In this document: positions 9,757-19,191 of the stretch, in pieces | Numbering within the stretch: position 1 is the stretch's first letter | Layout of the letters: every line of letters starts with the position of its first letter | DNA from: Massilia forsythiae | GTDB taxonomy: Bacteria; Pseudomonadota; Gammaproteobacteria; Burkholderiales; Burkholderiaceae_D | Assembly: GCF_012849555.1 (NCBI RefSeq) | Contig: NZ_CP051685.1 | Location: 5,394,001-5,458,000, forward strand | Direction: 5' to 3' | Length of the DNA: 64,000 bases | Translations under genes and position numbers: made by a program | The notes under the pieces: model-generated | Told to the model about the DNA's origin: nothing | The model's database searches: none | What the model saw: the letters and a program-made list of their open reading frames with translations, nothing else

Positions 9757-11088
9757 CTACTGCGGGGCGCTCCTGACGCGCCAGATCACATTGCCGACAT
9801 CGTCGGCGATCAGCAAGGAGCCTTCTCCGTCCTGCGCCAATCCCACTGGCGCGCCGTACAGGCTCTTTTCATCGGATGAATGAAAGCCCGTCACGATGGG
9901 CTGCGGGTCGCCCTTCGGCATGCCGTTTTCAAACGGGACGTACACGACTTGGTAGCCGCTCAGCGGAGAGCGATTCCAGCTGCCGTGCTCGCTGACGAAC
10001 GCGCCGCCCCTGTATCGTTGCGGCAGGTTACTCCCGGTGTAGAACAGCAAGCCCAGAGCCGCCACGTGCGAGCCGAGCGCGTAGTCGGGCTTGATGGCGC
10101 GCTTGACCAGGTCGGGGCGTTGGGGCCGGACACGCTGGTCGACATGCTGGCCGTAATAGCTGTAGGGCCAGCCATAGAATCCTTTTTCCTGCACCGACGT
10201 CAGGTAGTCGGGAACGAGATTGTCGCCGATTTCATCGCGCTCGTTGGCGATGGCCCAGAGCTTGCCGGATTGCGGCTCCCATTGCAGACCGGTTGGATTA
10301 CGTATACCCGACGCAAATATCCGGCTGGCACCGGTCGCCGTGTCGACTTCAAGCACGGCGGCACGCCGGTATTCGACCTCGAGTCCGTTTTCCGTGATAT
10401 TGCTGTTCGAGCCGCTGCCGACATACAACTTCGTGCCGTCCGGGCTGGCCAGCAGGGCCTTTGTCCAGTGGTGGTTGACTGTGTCGGGCAGGTCGCCGAG
10501 TTCAATGCCAGGGTCGGACATCCTGGTCTCGCCGGGCGTGTACCGGTACTTCATGATGTTGCCGGTGTTCGCCACGTACAGTGTGTCGCCGACCAGCTGG
10601 ATGCCGAAAGGCGAATGGAGGTGTTCAATGTAGACGTGCTGTTCCCACTCGCCGGAACCGCCAGGTTTCTTGCGCAGCAAGGTTATGCGGTTGCCGCCCC
10701 TGCCGCCCTTTCCTGAACGGCCCTTGACCAACCCGGCGACGACCTGCTTCGGCGTAGTGACCGCTTCTTCCCCCGGCCCATTCGCCTCGACGACCAGTAC
10801 ATCCTGGTTGGGCAGGACCAATAGCTGGCGGGGATGCAGCAATCCCGACGCAATTTTGTCGATTTGCAGGCCGGGTACGACCTGCGGCTTGGCATCGCCC
10901 TTCCAGCCGACACCGTCTGGAACCTGCATCGGCGGAACCAGGAAGTCCTTCGCTCTGGGCAACTCCGGAGCAGGCCCCGCCTGCTGCGCGGGATCCATCC
11001 TGGCCTTGTCGCCGCAGGCCCCCAGCAGCATCGCGAGGCCGGCTCCCATGGCCAGTGCGCCCCCCCGGCCCCATTTATGCTTGTTCAT
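9757..11088 (-). CDS. Sorbosone-dehydrogenase-like PQQ-type beta-propeller lipoprotein
   Basis: A 443-residue exported protein. The N-terminus is a lipoprotein signal peptide with lipobox LLGAC (Cys about residue 25). Residues 70-440 form a six-bladed beta-propeller of the glucose/sorbosone dehydrogenase (GSDH) type, with LHSPFGIQLVGDTLYVANTG, GSGSNSNITENG, SGIRNPTGLQWEP and EHGSWNRSPLSGY segments typical of the family. The Arg-Asn-Pro-x-Gly and His-Gly-Ser-Trp-Asn motifs lie where PQQ or substrate is bound in relatives. Sugar specificity cannot be read from sequence. The start overlaps the 3' end of the DUF2231 gene by 14 bases, so they form an operon. Confidence 0.85.
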   Translation of the reverse strand: MNKHKWGRGGALAMGAGLAMLLGACGDKARMDPAQQAGPAPELPRAKDFLVPPMQVPDGVGWKGDAKPQVVPGLQIDKIASGLLHPRQLLVLPNQDVLVVEANGPGEEAVTTPKQVVAGLVKGRSGKGGRGGNRITLLRKKPGGSGEWEQHVYIEHLHSPFGIQLVGDTLYVANTGNIMKYRYTPGETRMSDPGIELGDLPDTVNHHWTKALLASPDGTKLYVGSGSNSNITENGLEVEYRRAAVLEVDTATGASRIFASGIRNPTGLQWEPQSGKLWAIANERDEIGDNLVPDYLTSVQEKGFYGWPYSYYGQHVDQRVRPQRPDLVKRAIKPDYALGSHVAALGLLFYTGSNLPQRYRGGAFVSEHGSWNRSPLSGYQVVYVPFENGMPKGDPQPIVTGFHSSDEKSLYGAPVGLAQDGEGSLLIADDVGNVIWRVRSAPQ

Positions 11089-11524
11089 TGTTAAGCTCCT
11101 TGTAGGCCGGGAGTTGTCCTGCCAGGAGGATCCGGCCGGCGCCCAGCGCTGCGACGGTCACGACGGACAGCCACAGGGCATCCGGGATCGCCCCGTATGC
11201 ATCGCGGCTGTGCACGAAGGCGTTCAGGAGCGCGGCGACGATACCGGCGACGTTGAGCCAGAAATTGACGACCTCGCCGCGAGCGCGCACGCGACGCCGC
11301 GCGAACCAGACACGGTACAGGTTGATCAACTGCGGCACAATGGCGAAAACAAGGCCGAGGCTGACGAGCCAGGCAGCGCTTTTAATCCACAGAATGGTCG
11401 CGGTGCTGGCATAGGCAAAGTCGAAGATCAATACGCCGACGAAAAAGCCGAATGGTATCGGATCGAGAAGATTGAATAGCGCCGAAGCGATGCTGGATGT
11501 GGATGGAGGTCGTCCTGCTGTCAT
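11075..11524 (-). CDS. DUF2231-like four-helix membrane protein
   Basis: A 149-residue inner-membrane protein with four hydrophobic segments (about residues 18-42, 48-70, 90-108 and 118-138) and basic loops, similar to the DUF2231 family, which often accompanies exported dehydrogenases and cytochromes. ATG 11524 is preferred because AAAGGAG lies just upstream. The longer frame adds a segment lacking any family likeness. It overlaps the downstream propeller lipoprotein start by 14 bases, so the pair may act together, for example in electron transfer at the membrane, but that is inference. Confidence 0.7.
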   Translation of the reverse strand: MTAGRPPSTSSIASALFNLLDPIPFGFFVGVLIFDFAYASTATILWIKSAAWLVSLGLVFAIVPQLINLYRVWFARRRVRARGEVVNFWLNVAGIVAALLNAFVHSRDAYGAIPDALWLSVVTVAALGAGRILLAGQLPAYKELNNEQA

Positions 11525-11677
11525 GGTATTACTCCTTTGAAGAATCCGTTGCATGTAAGCGTTGCGCTCTCCGTCTGGCATCCAAAGCATATAACGCTTG
11601 TCGAAAGCGCCGTTTTCGCTTGACAGCCAGCAACCGACCGAGGCCAGCCGTCCTCGCGCTTGGCTGTCACCCCGGCA

Positions 11678-12748
11678 TCATGGCGCCTCCGCCGCGTTCT
11701 TCCCTTGATGCGAGAGATAGACCGTCTGCGTCGGATAGGCAAAGCCGATCCCTTCCTGTCCGAAACGTTCGAACAGGGCGACATTGATTTCCTGCTGGAT
11801 GTCCATGTACACGCCGTAGTCCGGCGTCTGCACGATGTACACCGTCTCGAAGTCCAGCGACGACGCGCCGTAGGCCTTGAAGTGGGCACGGTCGAACCTG
11901 GCCTGCGGCTGCGCATCGACGATCTCGCGGAGGATGCGCGGGATCGCCAGCAGTTGGGACTTGCTGATCTCGTAGACGACGCCGACCGTGAACACGATGC
12001 GGCGGGTCTGCATGCGCTTGTAGTTGCGGATGCGGCTCTTGAGCAGGTCGCTGTTCGAAAACACGACCTGTTCGCCGCCCAGGGCGCGGATGCGCGTGGT
12101 CTTCAGGCCGACGTACTCGACGGTGCCGGCGATGTCGTCCACGGTGATGAAATCGCCGACCACGAACGGCTTGTCGAGGACGATCGACAGCGAGGAAAAC
12201 AGGTCGCCGAGGATGTTCTGGATCGCCAGCGCGACGGCGATGCCGCCGATGCCGAGGCTGGCCACGAGCGTCGTGATGTTCAAGCCGAAGTTATCCAGGA
12301 TCATGAGGGCGATGATGAGCCATAGCGCGGTGCGCGCCACGAACCCCAGCGCCGCGGTCGACGTGGTACTGGCCGCGTCCGCCGTACTGCGCTGGACCCG
12401 GTAGTGGTGCAGCCAGCCGTGCACGCCGACGCCACCCCAGCGCGCGCACTGCAGCAGCAGCGCGGCGATCACCAGGCGCGACAGCACGGTCGTGGTGCCT
12501 TCCGGCAACAGCAGCCAGTGCGCACCGGCATAGATCCCGAGCGATAGCATGAACAGGGGATGGGTGGCCGACAGCATGCCGACGGCGAGGTCGTCGAGGT
12601 AGGTCGCAGTGGTCGCGGCGAACGTCGCCAGCCGGCCGACGACGATGCGCTTGGCCATGTGCAGGACCGTGTAAACGATGGCGGCGATGGCGATGGCGAG
12701 GGCCATGGCCCAGGCTGGGACTCCGTTGTTGAATAGGACGTAGTGCAT
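11678..12748 (-). CDS. MscS-family mechanosensitive channel
   Basis: A 356-residue protein with four or five N-terminal helices. The pore helix and MscS core run from about residue 165: LGIGGIAVALAIQNILGDLFSSLSIVLDKPFVVGDFI. A beta domain follows with GTVEYVGLKTTRIRALGGE and the conserved FSNSDLL. The C-terminal alpha/beta cage domain ends near residue 345. Such channels open under membrane tension to release solutes during hypo-osmotic shock. A second, shorter MscS gene lies at 14347. It is transcribed alone on the minus strand. Confidence 0.92.
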   Translation of the reverse strand: MHYVLFNNGVPAWAMALAIAIAAIVYTVLHMAKRIVVGRLATFAATTATYLDDLAVGMLSATHPLFMLSLGIYAGAHWLLLPEGTTTVLSRLVIAALLLQCARWGGVGVHGWLHHYRVQRSTADAASTTSTAALGFVARTALWLIIALMILDNFGLNITTLVASLGIGGIAVALAIQNILGDLFSSLSIVLDKPFVVGDFITVDDIAGTVEYVGLKTTRIRALGGEQVVFSNSDLLKSRIRNYKRMQTRRIVFTVGVVYEISKSQLLAIPRILREIVDAQPQARFDRAHFKAYGASSLDFETVYIVQTPDYGVYMDIQQEINVALFERFGQEGIGFAYPTQTVYLSHQGKNAAEAP

Positions 12749-12952
12749 TGCTCAATCCATCTCTTGGCGTGCGCCGGTCCATGGATTGTGCCGCGCATAA
12801 TCATTTGAACCCATGCATTTAGGATCGCATGCGGACTTCCCCCCTTTTCCGCTGCCGCTGCACACATGGCCCCGACGGACCCGCGAGCATTGCCCATTGC
12901 GGGCATGCCACGCTTTATGCGCAAACGTCTAGATTTTTGGAGGACAAACACA

Positions 12953-13414
12953 ATGGGAAACTACCTGCGCTTTGGCGCCATGATCGTGTGCTCGACGCTG
13001 GTGATGTTCGGACTCATATACCTGAACACGTACACGCCGGCCCACGCCCACTTCAGCCAGACGCGCGCGTGGATGGCACTGGTCATGGGAGCGGCGATGG
13101 CGATCGTCATGCTGGCTTTCATGCGCGGAATGTACCGGGACGGGCGCCGCAACGCCGCCATCTTCGCGAGCGCCGCCGCGGCATTCGCCGTGTCGCTATG
13201 GCTGGTGCGCAGCCAGGCGACGGTCGACGACGTCGCTTACATGCGCGCCATGATTCCGCACCATTCCATCGCCATCATGACCAGCGAGCGGGCGCGCATC
13301 CGCGACCCGCGCGTGCGCAAGCTTGACGACGGCATCGTCGCCACACAGCGCCGCGAAATCGCCGAGATGGATGCGTTGATCGCCGGCATCGAAAGCAACG
13401 GCGTACGGCACTGA
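12953..13414 (+). CDS. DUF305 domain membrane protein
   Basis: A 153-residue protein starting at ATG 12953, with GGAGGAC upstream. Three hydrophobic helices (about residues 5-25, 38-57 and 68-85) are followed by a soluble DUF305 segment with the family motif YMRAMIPHHSIAIMTSERA (residues about 101-119) and EIAEMDALI. The paired histidines are conserved in DUF305 proteins, which are often found with copper or other metal resistance genes. The metal link is family knowledge plus local context (copper-storage-like gene at 7.8 kb), not shown here. Confidence 0.85.
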   Translation: MGNYLRFGAMIVCSTLVMFGLIYLNTYTPAHAHFSQTRAWMALVMGAAMAIVMLAFMRGMYRDGRRNAAIFASAAAAFAVSLWLVRSQATVDDVAYMRAMIPHHSIAIMTSERARIRDPRVRKLDDGIVATQRREIAEMDALIAGIESNGVRH

Positions 13415-13495
13415 GGATCCAGTGTGGCCGGGTGCGTGGTCGCCACCGTACGCGAACGAACCGACGACGCGCCCGGCGCAGCGCAGGCTACGGAC

Positions 13496-14350
13496 ATGCC
13501 CAGCGACTACGTCGAACGCCCCCATGCCATGCGAGAACAATGCCGAATGCTGCTTAACCCGCTGCGTGACCGGTTATGGATCAAGCCGCTGATCGCGTGC
13601 GCCCTGTCGGTCGCCGGGGTACTGCTCGCCCACCTGGCGGACAGCATGGTGGTCGACGGCTCCGTGCCACAGGTGATGCAGACTTCCGTCGTGGAACTGT
13701 TGAAGATCATCGCGGCCAGCATGCTGGCCATCGCCGCGGTCGCGGTCGCGTCGATGGTGTCCGCGTACGCATCGGCCGGCCAGGTCGCCACGGCGCGCGC
13801 GTTTCCGCTGATCGTCGCCGACGACCTGTTGCAGAACGCCCTGTCGATCTTCATGGGCGCCTTCATCTTCGGCATCGTGGGCATCAGCGCCGCCATGAAC
13901 GGCTATTATGGACGCGCCGGGCGGTTCACCCTGTTCGTGCTGATGGTGGTGGTCCTGGTGATCGTGGTGATCGTGGTGCTGACCTTCGTACGCTGGGTCG
14001 ACCGGATCGCCCGCCTCGGCCGTATCGGGGCGATCATCGAGAAGGTCGAGCAGGCGACGGCTGCATCGCTGGCGCGCCGGCAGCGCCAGCCCTGGATGGG
14101 CAGCGTGACGGCCGCAGCTACCGTGCAGGGAATCGCCGTGCATGGCGGACAGACCGGCTACATCCAGCACATCGACATCGCGCGCCTGCAACGCCTTGCC
14201 GAACCGGCGCTGCAGCGTGCGGAACGCGCTATGGTATTTCCCGATGACATTGAGCAAGTGCGCGCACGCCATGCCGACTACTGGCACGGACCGGTTCTTC
14301 CCAGCCTTCCGGAAGCAGCGGTCAGACACCGATCCCCGGCTTCGCCATGA
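13496..14350 (+). CDS. Shortened DUF2254-like membrane protein
   Basis: About 284 residues from ATG 13496 (GTG 13424 and ATG 13529 are alternatives). Helices lie near residues 30-50, 65-95, 120-140 and 150-175. The segment LIVADDLLQNALSIFMGAFIFGIVG and the later HGGQTGYIQHIDIARLQRLAE are those of DUF2254 proteins. Compared with the 450-residue homologue at 4938, the soluble C-terminal half, including the SPGINDPHTA region, is missing, and the frame ends in a short unrelated tail. The stop overlaps the next ATG (ATGA at 14347-14350). It may be a natural short form or a truncated relic. Confidence 0.65.
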   Translation: MPSDYVERPHAMREQCRMLLNPLRDRLWIKPLIACALSVAGVLLAHLADSMVVDGSVPQVMQTSVVELLKIIAASMLAIAAVAVASMVSAYASAGQVATARAFPLIVADDLLQNALSIFMGAFIFGIVGISAAMNGYYGRAGRFTLFVLMVVVLVIVVIVVLTFVRWVDRIARLGRIGAIIEKVEQATAASLARRQRQPWMGSVTAAATVQGIAVHGGQTGYIQHIDIARLQRLAEPALQRAERAMVFPDDIEQVRARHADYWHGPVLPSLPEAAVRHRSPASP

Positions 14351-15318
14351 ACAAGGAAATCGCCATCGTCTACCAGCGTCTGAACGCCTTGGGCGCCGAT
14401 GCCATGCGCCTGCTGCCCAACCTGGTCATCGCCCTGTTCGTGTTCCTGGCCTTCCTGCTGGCCGCAGGTTTCATCCGCAAACTGGTACAGCGCATCAACG
14501 CGAGGAAATACCACCATAACCTGGTGCTCGTGCTCGGGCGGATGACGCAATGGAGCGTGGGCCTGCTTGGCATGCTGCTCGCAATCACGATCGCATTTCC
14601 CTCATTCACGCCGGCGAACCTCGTCAGCGCACTCGGCATTACGGGCATCGCCATCGGCTTCGCGTTCAAGGATATCTTCGAAAATTTTTTGGCCGGCATC
14701 CTGATCCTGCTGACCGAGCCCTTCCGGATCGGCGACCAGATTGTGTTCCGCGACTTCGAGGGTACAATCGAACAGATCGAGGCACGGGCCACGAAGATGC
14801 GCACGTATGACGGCCGGCTGGTGGTCATTCCCAACTCGGACCTGTACAAAGGCTCGTTTATTGTCAATACTGCCTTCCCCGAGCGCCGCCTCCAGTACGA
14901 CGTCGTGGTCGGGAACGGCGACGACATCGCCACGGCCAAGCGCATCATGCTCGATGCGGTGCGCTCGGTGCGGGAAGTGGCGGCGACGCCCGCGCCCGAT
15001 GCCCTGGTCGTGGCGTATGCGGACGCCGGCGTCAGGATCCGAATCCGCTGGTGGGTCAAGCCGCCGCGCCGGGCCGACGCGCTGGACCTGCAGGACCAAG
15101 TGCTGGAACGCGTCAAGGTGGCGCTGACGGCGCACGGCATCGACCTGCCGTTTCCAACATGCCATGTGCTGTTCCATGACCAGACCGAAAGCACGGACGG
15201 CGACCGGCGACACCAACGCGAAGGCTGGCCGGCGGGAACCGGCAAGGTTCCCGACCCGGCAGGGGTAGCAAGGGCGGTGCGTGACAGTGACAGTGGCCGG
15301 TCCACGCCGGACGCCTGA
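14347..15318 (+). CDS. Small MscS-family mechanosensitive channel
   Basis: A 323-residue channel with three N-terminal helices (about residues 22-42, 60-82 and 88-115). The pore-lining segment LGITGIAIGFAFKDIFENFLAGILIL is followed by EPFRIGDQI and the beta-domain motif VVIPNSDLYKG (MscS core, residues 95-190). The C-terminal cage is typical up to about residue 275. The last 45 residues are polar and Arg-rich, unlike E. coli MscS. The start overlaps the upstream short DUF2254 gene by four bases. Co-location with another MscS and two DUF2254 genes points to an osmotic or envelope stress cluster. Confidence 0.92.
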   Translation: MNKEIAIVYQRLNALGADAMRLLPNLVIALFVFLAFLLAAGFIRKLVQRINARKYHHNLVLVLGRMTQWSVGLLGMLLAITIAFPSFTPANLVSALGITGIAIGFAFKDIFENFLAGILILLTEPFRIGDQIVFRDFEGTIEQIEARATKMRTYDGRLVVIPNSDLYKGSFIVNTAFPERRLQYDVVVGNGDDIATAKRIMLDAVRSVREVAATPAPDALVVAYADAGVRIRIRWWVKPPRRADALDLQDQVLERVKVALTAHGIDLPFPTCHVLFHDQTESTDGDRRHQREGWPAGTGKVPDPAGVARAVRDSDSGRSTPDA

Positions 15319-16016
15319 AACTCCCCTCGCGCGAAGCGGAGGCGGGTGCGAAGGGGACGGAACACGGACCCGGGCATGCTGCCCGGGGGATCGTCCGGCC
15401 GGACGCGCCAGGTGGAGCGGCTGAACATTCGCGGGGAACACACGGGCGAGCATGCCATCGGCGAGACGCCCTGAAGGCGCCGGCGCTGCATACTGCGAAA
15501 CGATATACGAGGGAATCGTGCATGGACGCATCAGGCATGTTGCAAGCGTTTGCCGTTGTGCCCACCATCGCTTCATAGCCGCCACGCCGGTCATGTCCCA
15601 CGGGCACGATGCTGATCCGCTTGCGTCAGCGCCACCCATCTTCACGGACGATTCCCGGATGAAAACGCGATCGACGACAAAATCAGGTCATTATTGCCGC
15701 CCTTGCGCTGCCATGCGCCGGCGCCATGCCCGCCAGTAGTGCGCGTGCCCCGTCGTCGCTTGCAGCGACACCCTCCAGCATCAGGCACCGCATTCATCTC
15801 ACGAGGGGCCGTTCGCCGGATCGCGTCTCGCATTCGCCATCCATGGCTGTGGCTCCGTCCCGCTGGCCAGCATACAGTACACGCAATGCCCTGGAGCAGA
15901 CGGCAACCGTCGCGATGCAGGCAGGAATCGAGGCGCGGCGCACCGTACGGCGTACTGGGCAGGCGCCTCGCCGTTCCGGCATCCAGAGCCGTGACGGCAA
16001 GGCCGGCACCGCCCGA
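15319..16016. other. 700-bp spacer with no supported gene
   Basis: GC-rich DNA after the second MscS gene. Short frames on both strands are Arg/Pro/His-rich and lack ribosome-binding sites or recognisable domains. I see no tRNA, hairpin terminator or clear repeat here. It may contain decayed coding DNA, but nothing can be assigned. Confidence 0.5.
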
Positions 16017-16361
16017 CTAGGTCTGCATGGCGCTGCCGCGTACGCCGGCGCAGGCGGAACGGTCGCCGGCCTGTGACACCGACATCACGGAAAGGCTGCC
16101 GTCGCTCTCGAGCACAACGGCGGCCACCTGTTCCATCGTTCCAATGCCGCACCGCCGTAGCGCGCTACGCACCTCATCGGCGGTCACACGTACCTCCTTC
16201 ATTGCCGCATCGAGAAAACGGCCATCCTGAACCACCAGCGTCGGGACGGTCTTCACGATGTCGCTGACAAACCGCGAACGCACAGATGTCCAGGTGATAG
16301 CGAACTGCAGGCCGATCAGCAGTGCGATGGCCGCGAGGCCGGTAGCCAGGCTAAGCTTCAT
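16017..16361 (-). CDS. C-terminal piece of a YetF-like (DUF421) protein
   Basis: A 114-residue protein with one N-terminal hydrophobic helix (residues 5-24), then the soluble DUF421/YetF C-terminal domain: RSRFVSDIVKTVPTLVVQDGRFLDAAMKEVRVTADEV and VAAVVLESDGSLSVM. Complete DUF421 proteins have three helices and about 150-230 residues, so the first two helices are missing or replaced. The ATG overlaps the stop of the upstream LysM lipoprotein gene (ATGA at 16358-16361), so the short form is probably translated by coupling. Whether it is functional is unclear. Confidence 0.65.
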   Translation of the reverse strand: MKLSLATGLAAIALLIGLQFAITWTSVRSRFVSDIVKTVPTLVVQDGRFLDAAMKEVRVTADEVRSALRRCGIGTMEQVAAVVLESDGSLSVMSVSQAGDRSACAGVRGSAMQT

Positions 16362-16753
16362 TTAGCGGACAGTCGTAACTTACGGCCTATCTGTAGCTCT
16401 CTTGGATTGTCAACCTCATTCCACTTTGCAAGGTCGGTTTCGCTAATACCATTCTTCTTGGCGATCCCCCACAACGTGTCTCCCTCGCTTACCAGATACA
16501 TGTCTTCACCCCCGGATCCAGTTGAACTGACACTGGATGAACCCACAGAACCGGATTCAGTTGAAGATTTACTTACAGTTGCTGAGGCAACTGCGGTGTC
16601 CTGGGGAGTAACAGGTAGTGTGGCTACCGGTCTCACCGCATTTCCATTGGTAGGGACCGTCATAGCAGTCGAATTTTCGACATGCGGCGGACTTTCTTTA
16701 TGACATGCCGAAAAAAGTGGAATGCATAAAAACAAAATCAGTGATTTTTTCAT
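16358..16753 (-). CDS. LysM-domain lipoprotein
   Basis: A 131-residue lipoprotein with signal peptide and lipobox LFSAC (Cys17), a Ser/Thr/Gly-rich linker (about residues 25-83), and one LysM domain at the C-terminus (YLVSEGDTLWGIAKKNGISETDLAKWNEV, ending in IGRKLRLS). LysM binds peptidoglycan N-acetylglucosamine, so the protein is probably anchored in a membrane and touches the cell wall. It is more AT-rich than the genes to its left and begins the AT-rich patch that runs to 19.7 kb. It is coupled to the DUF421 fragment downstream. Confidence 0.85.
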   Translation of the reverse strand: MKKSLILFLCIPLFSACHKESPPHVENSTAMTVPTNGNAVRPVATLPVTPQDTAVASATVSKSSTESGSVGSSSVSSTGSGGEDMYLVSEGDTLWGIAKKNGISETDLAKWNEVDNPRELQIGRKLRLSAK

Positions 16754-17124
16754 ATTGACCTCATTTGGTTATTAAAGAAATAGTGACCACGCGGCGACGC
16801 GCTATCTTTCAAGACGCGACAATGTGAAGCACTCCTTAATCGGCACTGCGAACGCAGTGGTTAAAAAACCAAGAAATAAGTTGAATATCATTCTAACTGT
16901 TCTCGTCTTCATTTAAGTCTGCCCCACGCTGGGTAATTAGCGTCCCAGATATCCGATCTTAAAATATAATTCATTACAGCGTACTAGGGGGACTTTCAAT
17001 TTAGTTTGCGATTATATATTCCAAGACGCCAGATAATTCGCTTTTTCTTCCTTAAAAACCGACGACGAGGCTGTCCTAACTACTTCATGCGAAAAATAGT
17101 AATTGTGCAAAATTTAATACATAA
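16754..17124. other. AT-rich spacer without a gene
   Basis: About 370 bases of AT-rich DNA between the LysM gene's promoter side and the desaturase stop. No coding potential, RNA gene or strong hairpin is seen. It must contain the promoter of the minus-strand LysM/DUF421 pair. Confidence 0.5.
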
Positions 17125-18345
17125 TCAAGTATGTACGCGACGGAGCATTATTGCAAACTCTTTCAATGAACCATTCTCACTGTGATCTGCTTGATCAAGC
17201 CATAAATGGAGTGGCCTAACCAGATCCTCGGACGAAGTGTTCGATGGCTCCCAAAGATTACGCAACTGTTCACGCATAGCTATAAGTTCTGAAAGTAAAG
17301 GAGATCCTTGAACTGCATTTAGAATTTGAACTTTAAATATAGCTGGAATGAATTTTTCATCTCGATGTAGCCATTTTTGTGCAACCTTCAAGTTTGCGAT
17401 TCTTTCGGCAATATTTTCATTTAACTCTTCACGAACTTGTTCTGTAAAGGTCGCTTGCCTAATTCTTTCGCCATAGATGGACATAAAAGCGAATCTATTA
17501 GAAATGATTGCATCAAGCATTTTTGTATCCGCTTCTCCAGTTGCCAAATCGATTTGGAGACTCGGATGAACTCTTTTTACTTTGGCAAGACCGAGAAATT
17601 GAAATGTCTTTATATACGCCCATCCTATATCGAACTCGCCAGAATGTACGGAAAGCTTCGCTGATGTGGGATAATTATGATGATTATTATGCAATTCTTC
17701 ACCCCCAATCAAAATTCCCCACGGAATGAAATTATGACTTGCGTCAGTTGTTTCGAAGTTGCGGTATCCCCACCAATGTCCCACACCGTTGACTAAACCA
17801 GCTGCCGTAACAGGAATCCATAACATCTGTACAGCCCAAATACTGACCCCAATAATTCCAAACGCTAGAATATTGAATGCCAGAAGCAAAATCACGCCAT
17901 GGAAGCTGCGCCTAGAGTAAATTTCTTTCTCAACCCAATCCTCAGGCGTTCCAAATCCATACCGGTCAGTAATTTTTACATCCCTGGCAGCATTTACATA
18001 TAATTCGCTGCCTTGGAGAAGGACTGTTGGGAGGCCGTGCGTTTGCGGACTGTGTGGGTCTTCTAACGTGTCGCAAGTCGCGTGATGTTTTCGATGCACT
18101 GCCACCCATTCTTTTGTAACAATCCCTGTAGTGAGCCAAAGCCAAAATCTAAAAAAATGAGCAACTAGCGGATGAAGATCAACAGAGCGATGAGTTTGAC
18201 TACGATGAAGAAATATTGTGACACTAACAATTGTAATATGAGTAACCAGCAAGGTGTACAATAATATTTCCCATACATTAAAATCCATTAAGCTGCCATT
18301 GACTATATTTGTCAATAATTCTCGAATTTCCACTTTTGCTCTCAC
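17125..18345 (-). CDS. Membrane fatty-acid desaturase (acyl-CoA/lipid delta-9 type)
   Basis: Up to 406 residues with the three histidine boxes of non-haem di-iron desaturases: HRSQTH (about residues 48-53), HRKHH (about 85-89) and HNNHH (about 219-223). Two pairs of hydrophobic segments flank the boxes. It would introduce a cis double bond into acyl chains, adjusting membrane fluidity. The family usually ends near residue 300, and here about 100 extra helical C-terminal residues follow. The frame starts at GTG 18345; ATG 18288 is an alternative with the family's usual N-terminus. AT-rich codon use differs from most neighbours, suggesting transfer. Confidence 0.88.
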   Translation of the reverse strand: MRAKVEIRELLTNIVNGSLMDFNVWEILLYTLLVTHITIVSVTIFLHRSQTHRSVDLHPLVAHFFRFWLWLTTGIVTKEWVAVHRKHHATCDTLEDPHSPQTHGLPTVLLQGSELYVNAARDVKITDRYGFGTPEDWVEKEIYSRRSFHGVILLLAFNILAFGIIGVSIWAVQMLWIPVTAAGLVNGVGHWWGYRNFETTDASHNFIPWGILIGGEELHNNHHNYPTSAKLSVHSGEFDIGWAYIKTFQFLGLAKVKRVHPSLQIDLATGEADTKMLDAIISNRFAFMSIYGERIRQATFTEQVREELNENIAERIANLKVAQKWLHRDEKFIPAIFKVQILNAVQGSPLLSELIAMREQLRNLWEPSNTSSEDLVRPLHLWLDQADHSENGSLKEFAIMLRRVHT

Positions 18346-19137
18346 TAATTTTATAACATACGTTGCAAATATATGGAGATGAAGTCTGCGATAGAATCTT
18401 TGATCTTGCCAATCTAACTTTATCCTAGATGCCCATACGACTACCCAAAGTTTCCCTCGCGTACAATGAGCGAAATATTCCTAAAGCGTGTGAGTAATCT
18501 AATCTTTTTTTGTTATGGTAAGCAACATTTGTGATCCATAAGTACAAAAATCCATTTTTTCTCTAACCGGATTTTGAATTTTTTTGGTCGAAACGTTACT
18601 TTATCTCGCCTTCGCTAACTGGCTTGTAGTGATCGCTAATACTTCTAAATTTCCAAAGCTGAAGTCGAACGTCAACTCATTTTTAACTGCTGGAAATGTA
18701 AAGTAAATAACGAAATCTAGAATTTTCTAACCTTATGGGCATTATAAATTCTTGTTGATCATCTTTAGCAACAATAGATGATTTTTAGAAATTTTCCGAG
18801 CACCGCTTATATTGCTTTAAAACAACGCATGGGTAGCAAAATAGTATTACACTGACCATACCCTGTTACGACTTGATTACTTTATGCAAGGGAATATATT
18901 GCGTAGAATCACTTCATATGATGGCAAATAGTTTGGGAAACCCTGACCGTTATATTAGCTTTCTGGATTTCTTTAAAATCAACTTACGCTCTAGATGAAA
19001 ATTCCAATGTTCGCTAACACACGTAAATATAGATAAACATTATTTGACAGCGAATTACCACACACTAATAAATTAGATTTTGCATCCTCAACGTGTTACG
19101 GTGTTTACAGAAGAAGTCCACCGGACTATCAGCGTAG
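18346..19137. other. 800-bp AT-rich spacer without a gene
   Basis: Strongly AT-rich sequence between the desaturase start and the secreted thioredoxin-like gene. Stop codons are frequent in all frames. It will hold the desaturase promoter, but no particular -10/-35 pair stands out. No IS ends or RNA genes recognised. Confidence 0.55.
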
Positions 19138-19191
19138 TTGAAACTGGAAAACTTTGCGCTCGAGCATTTCTATATTGATAATTGGAAACTT

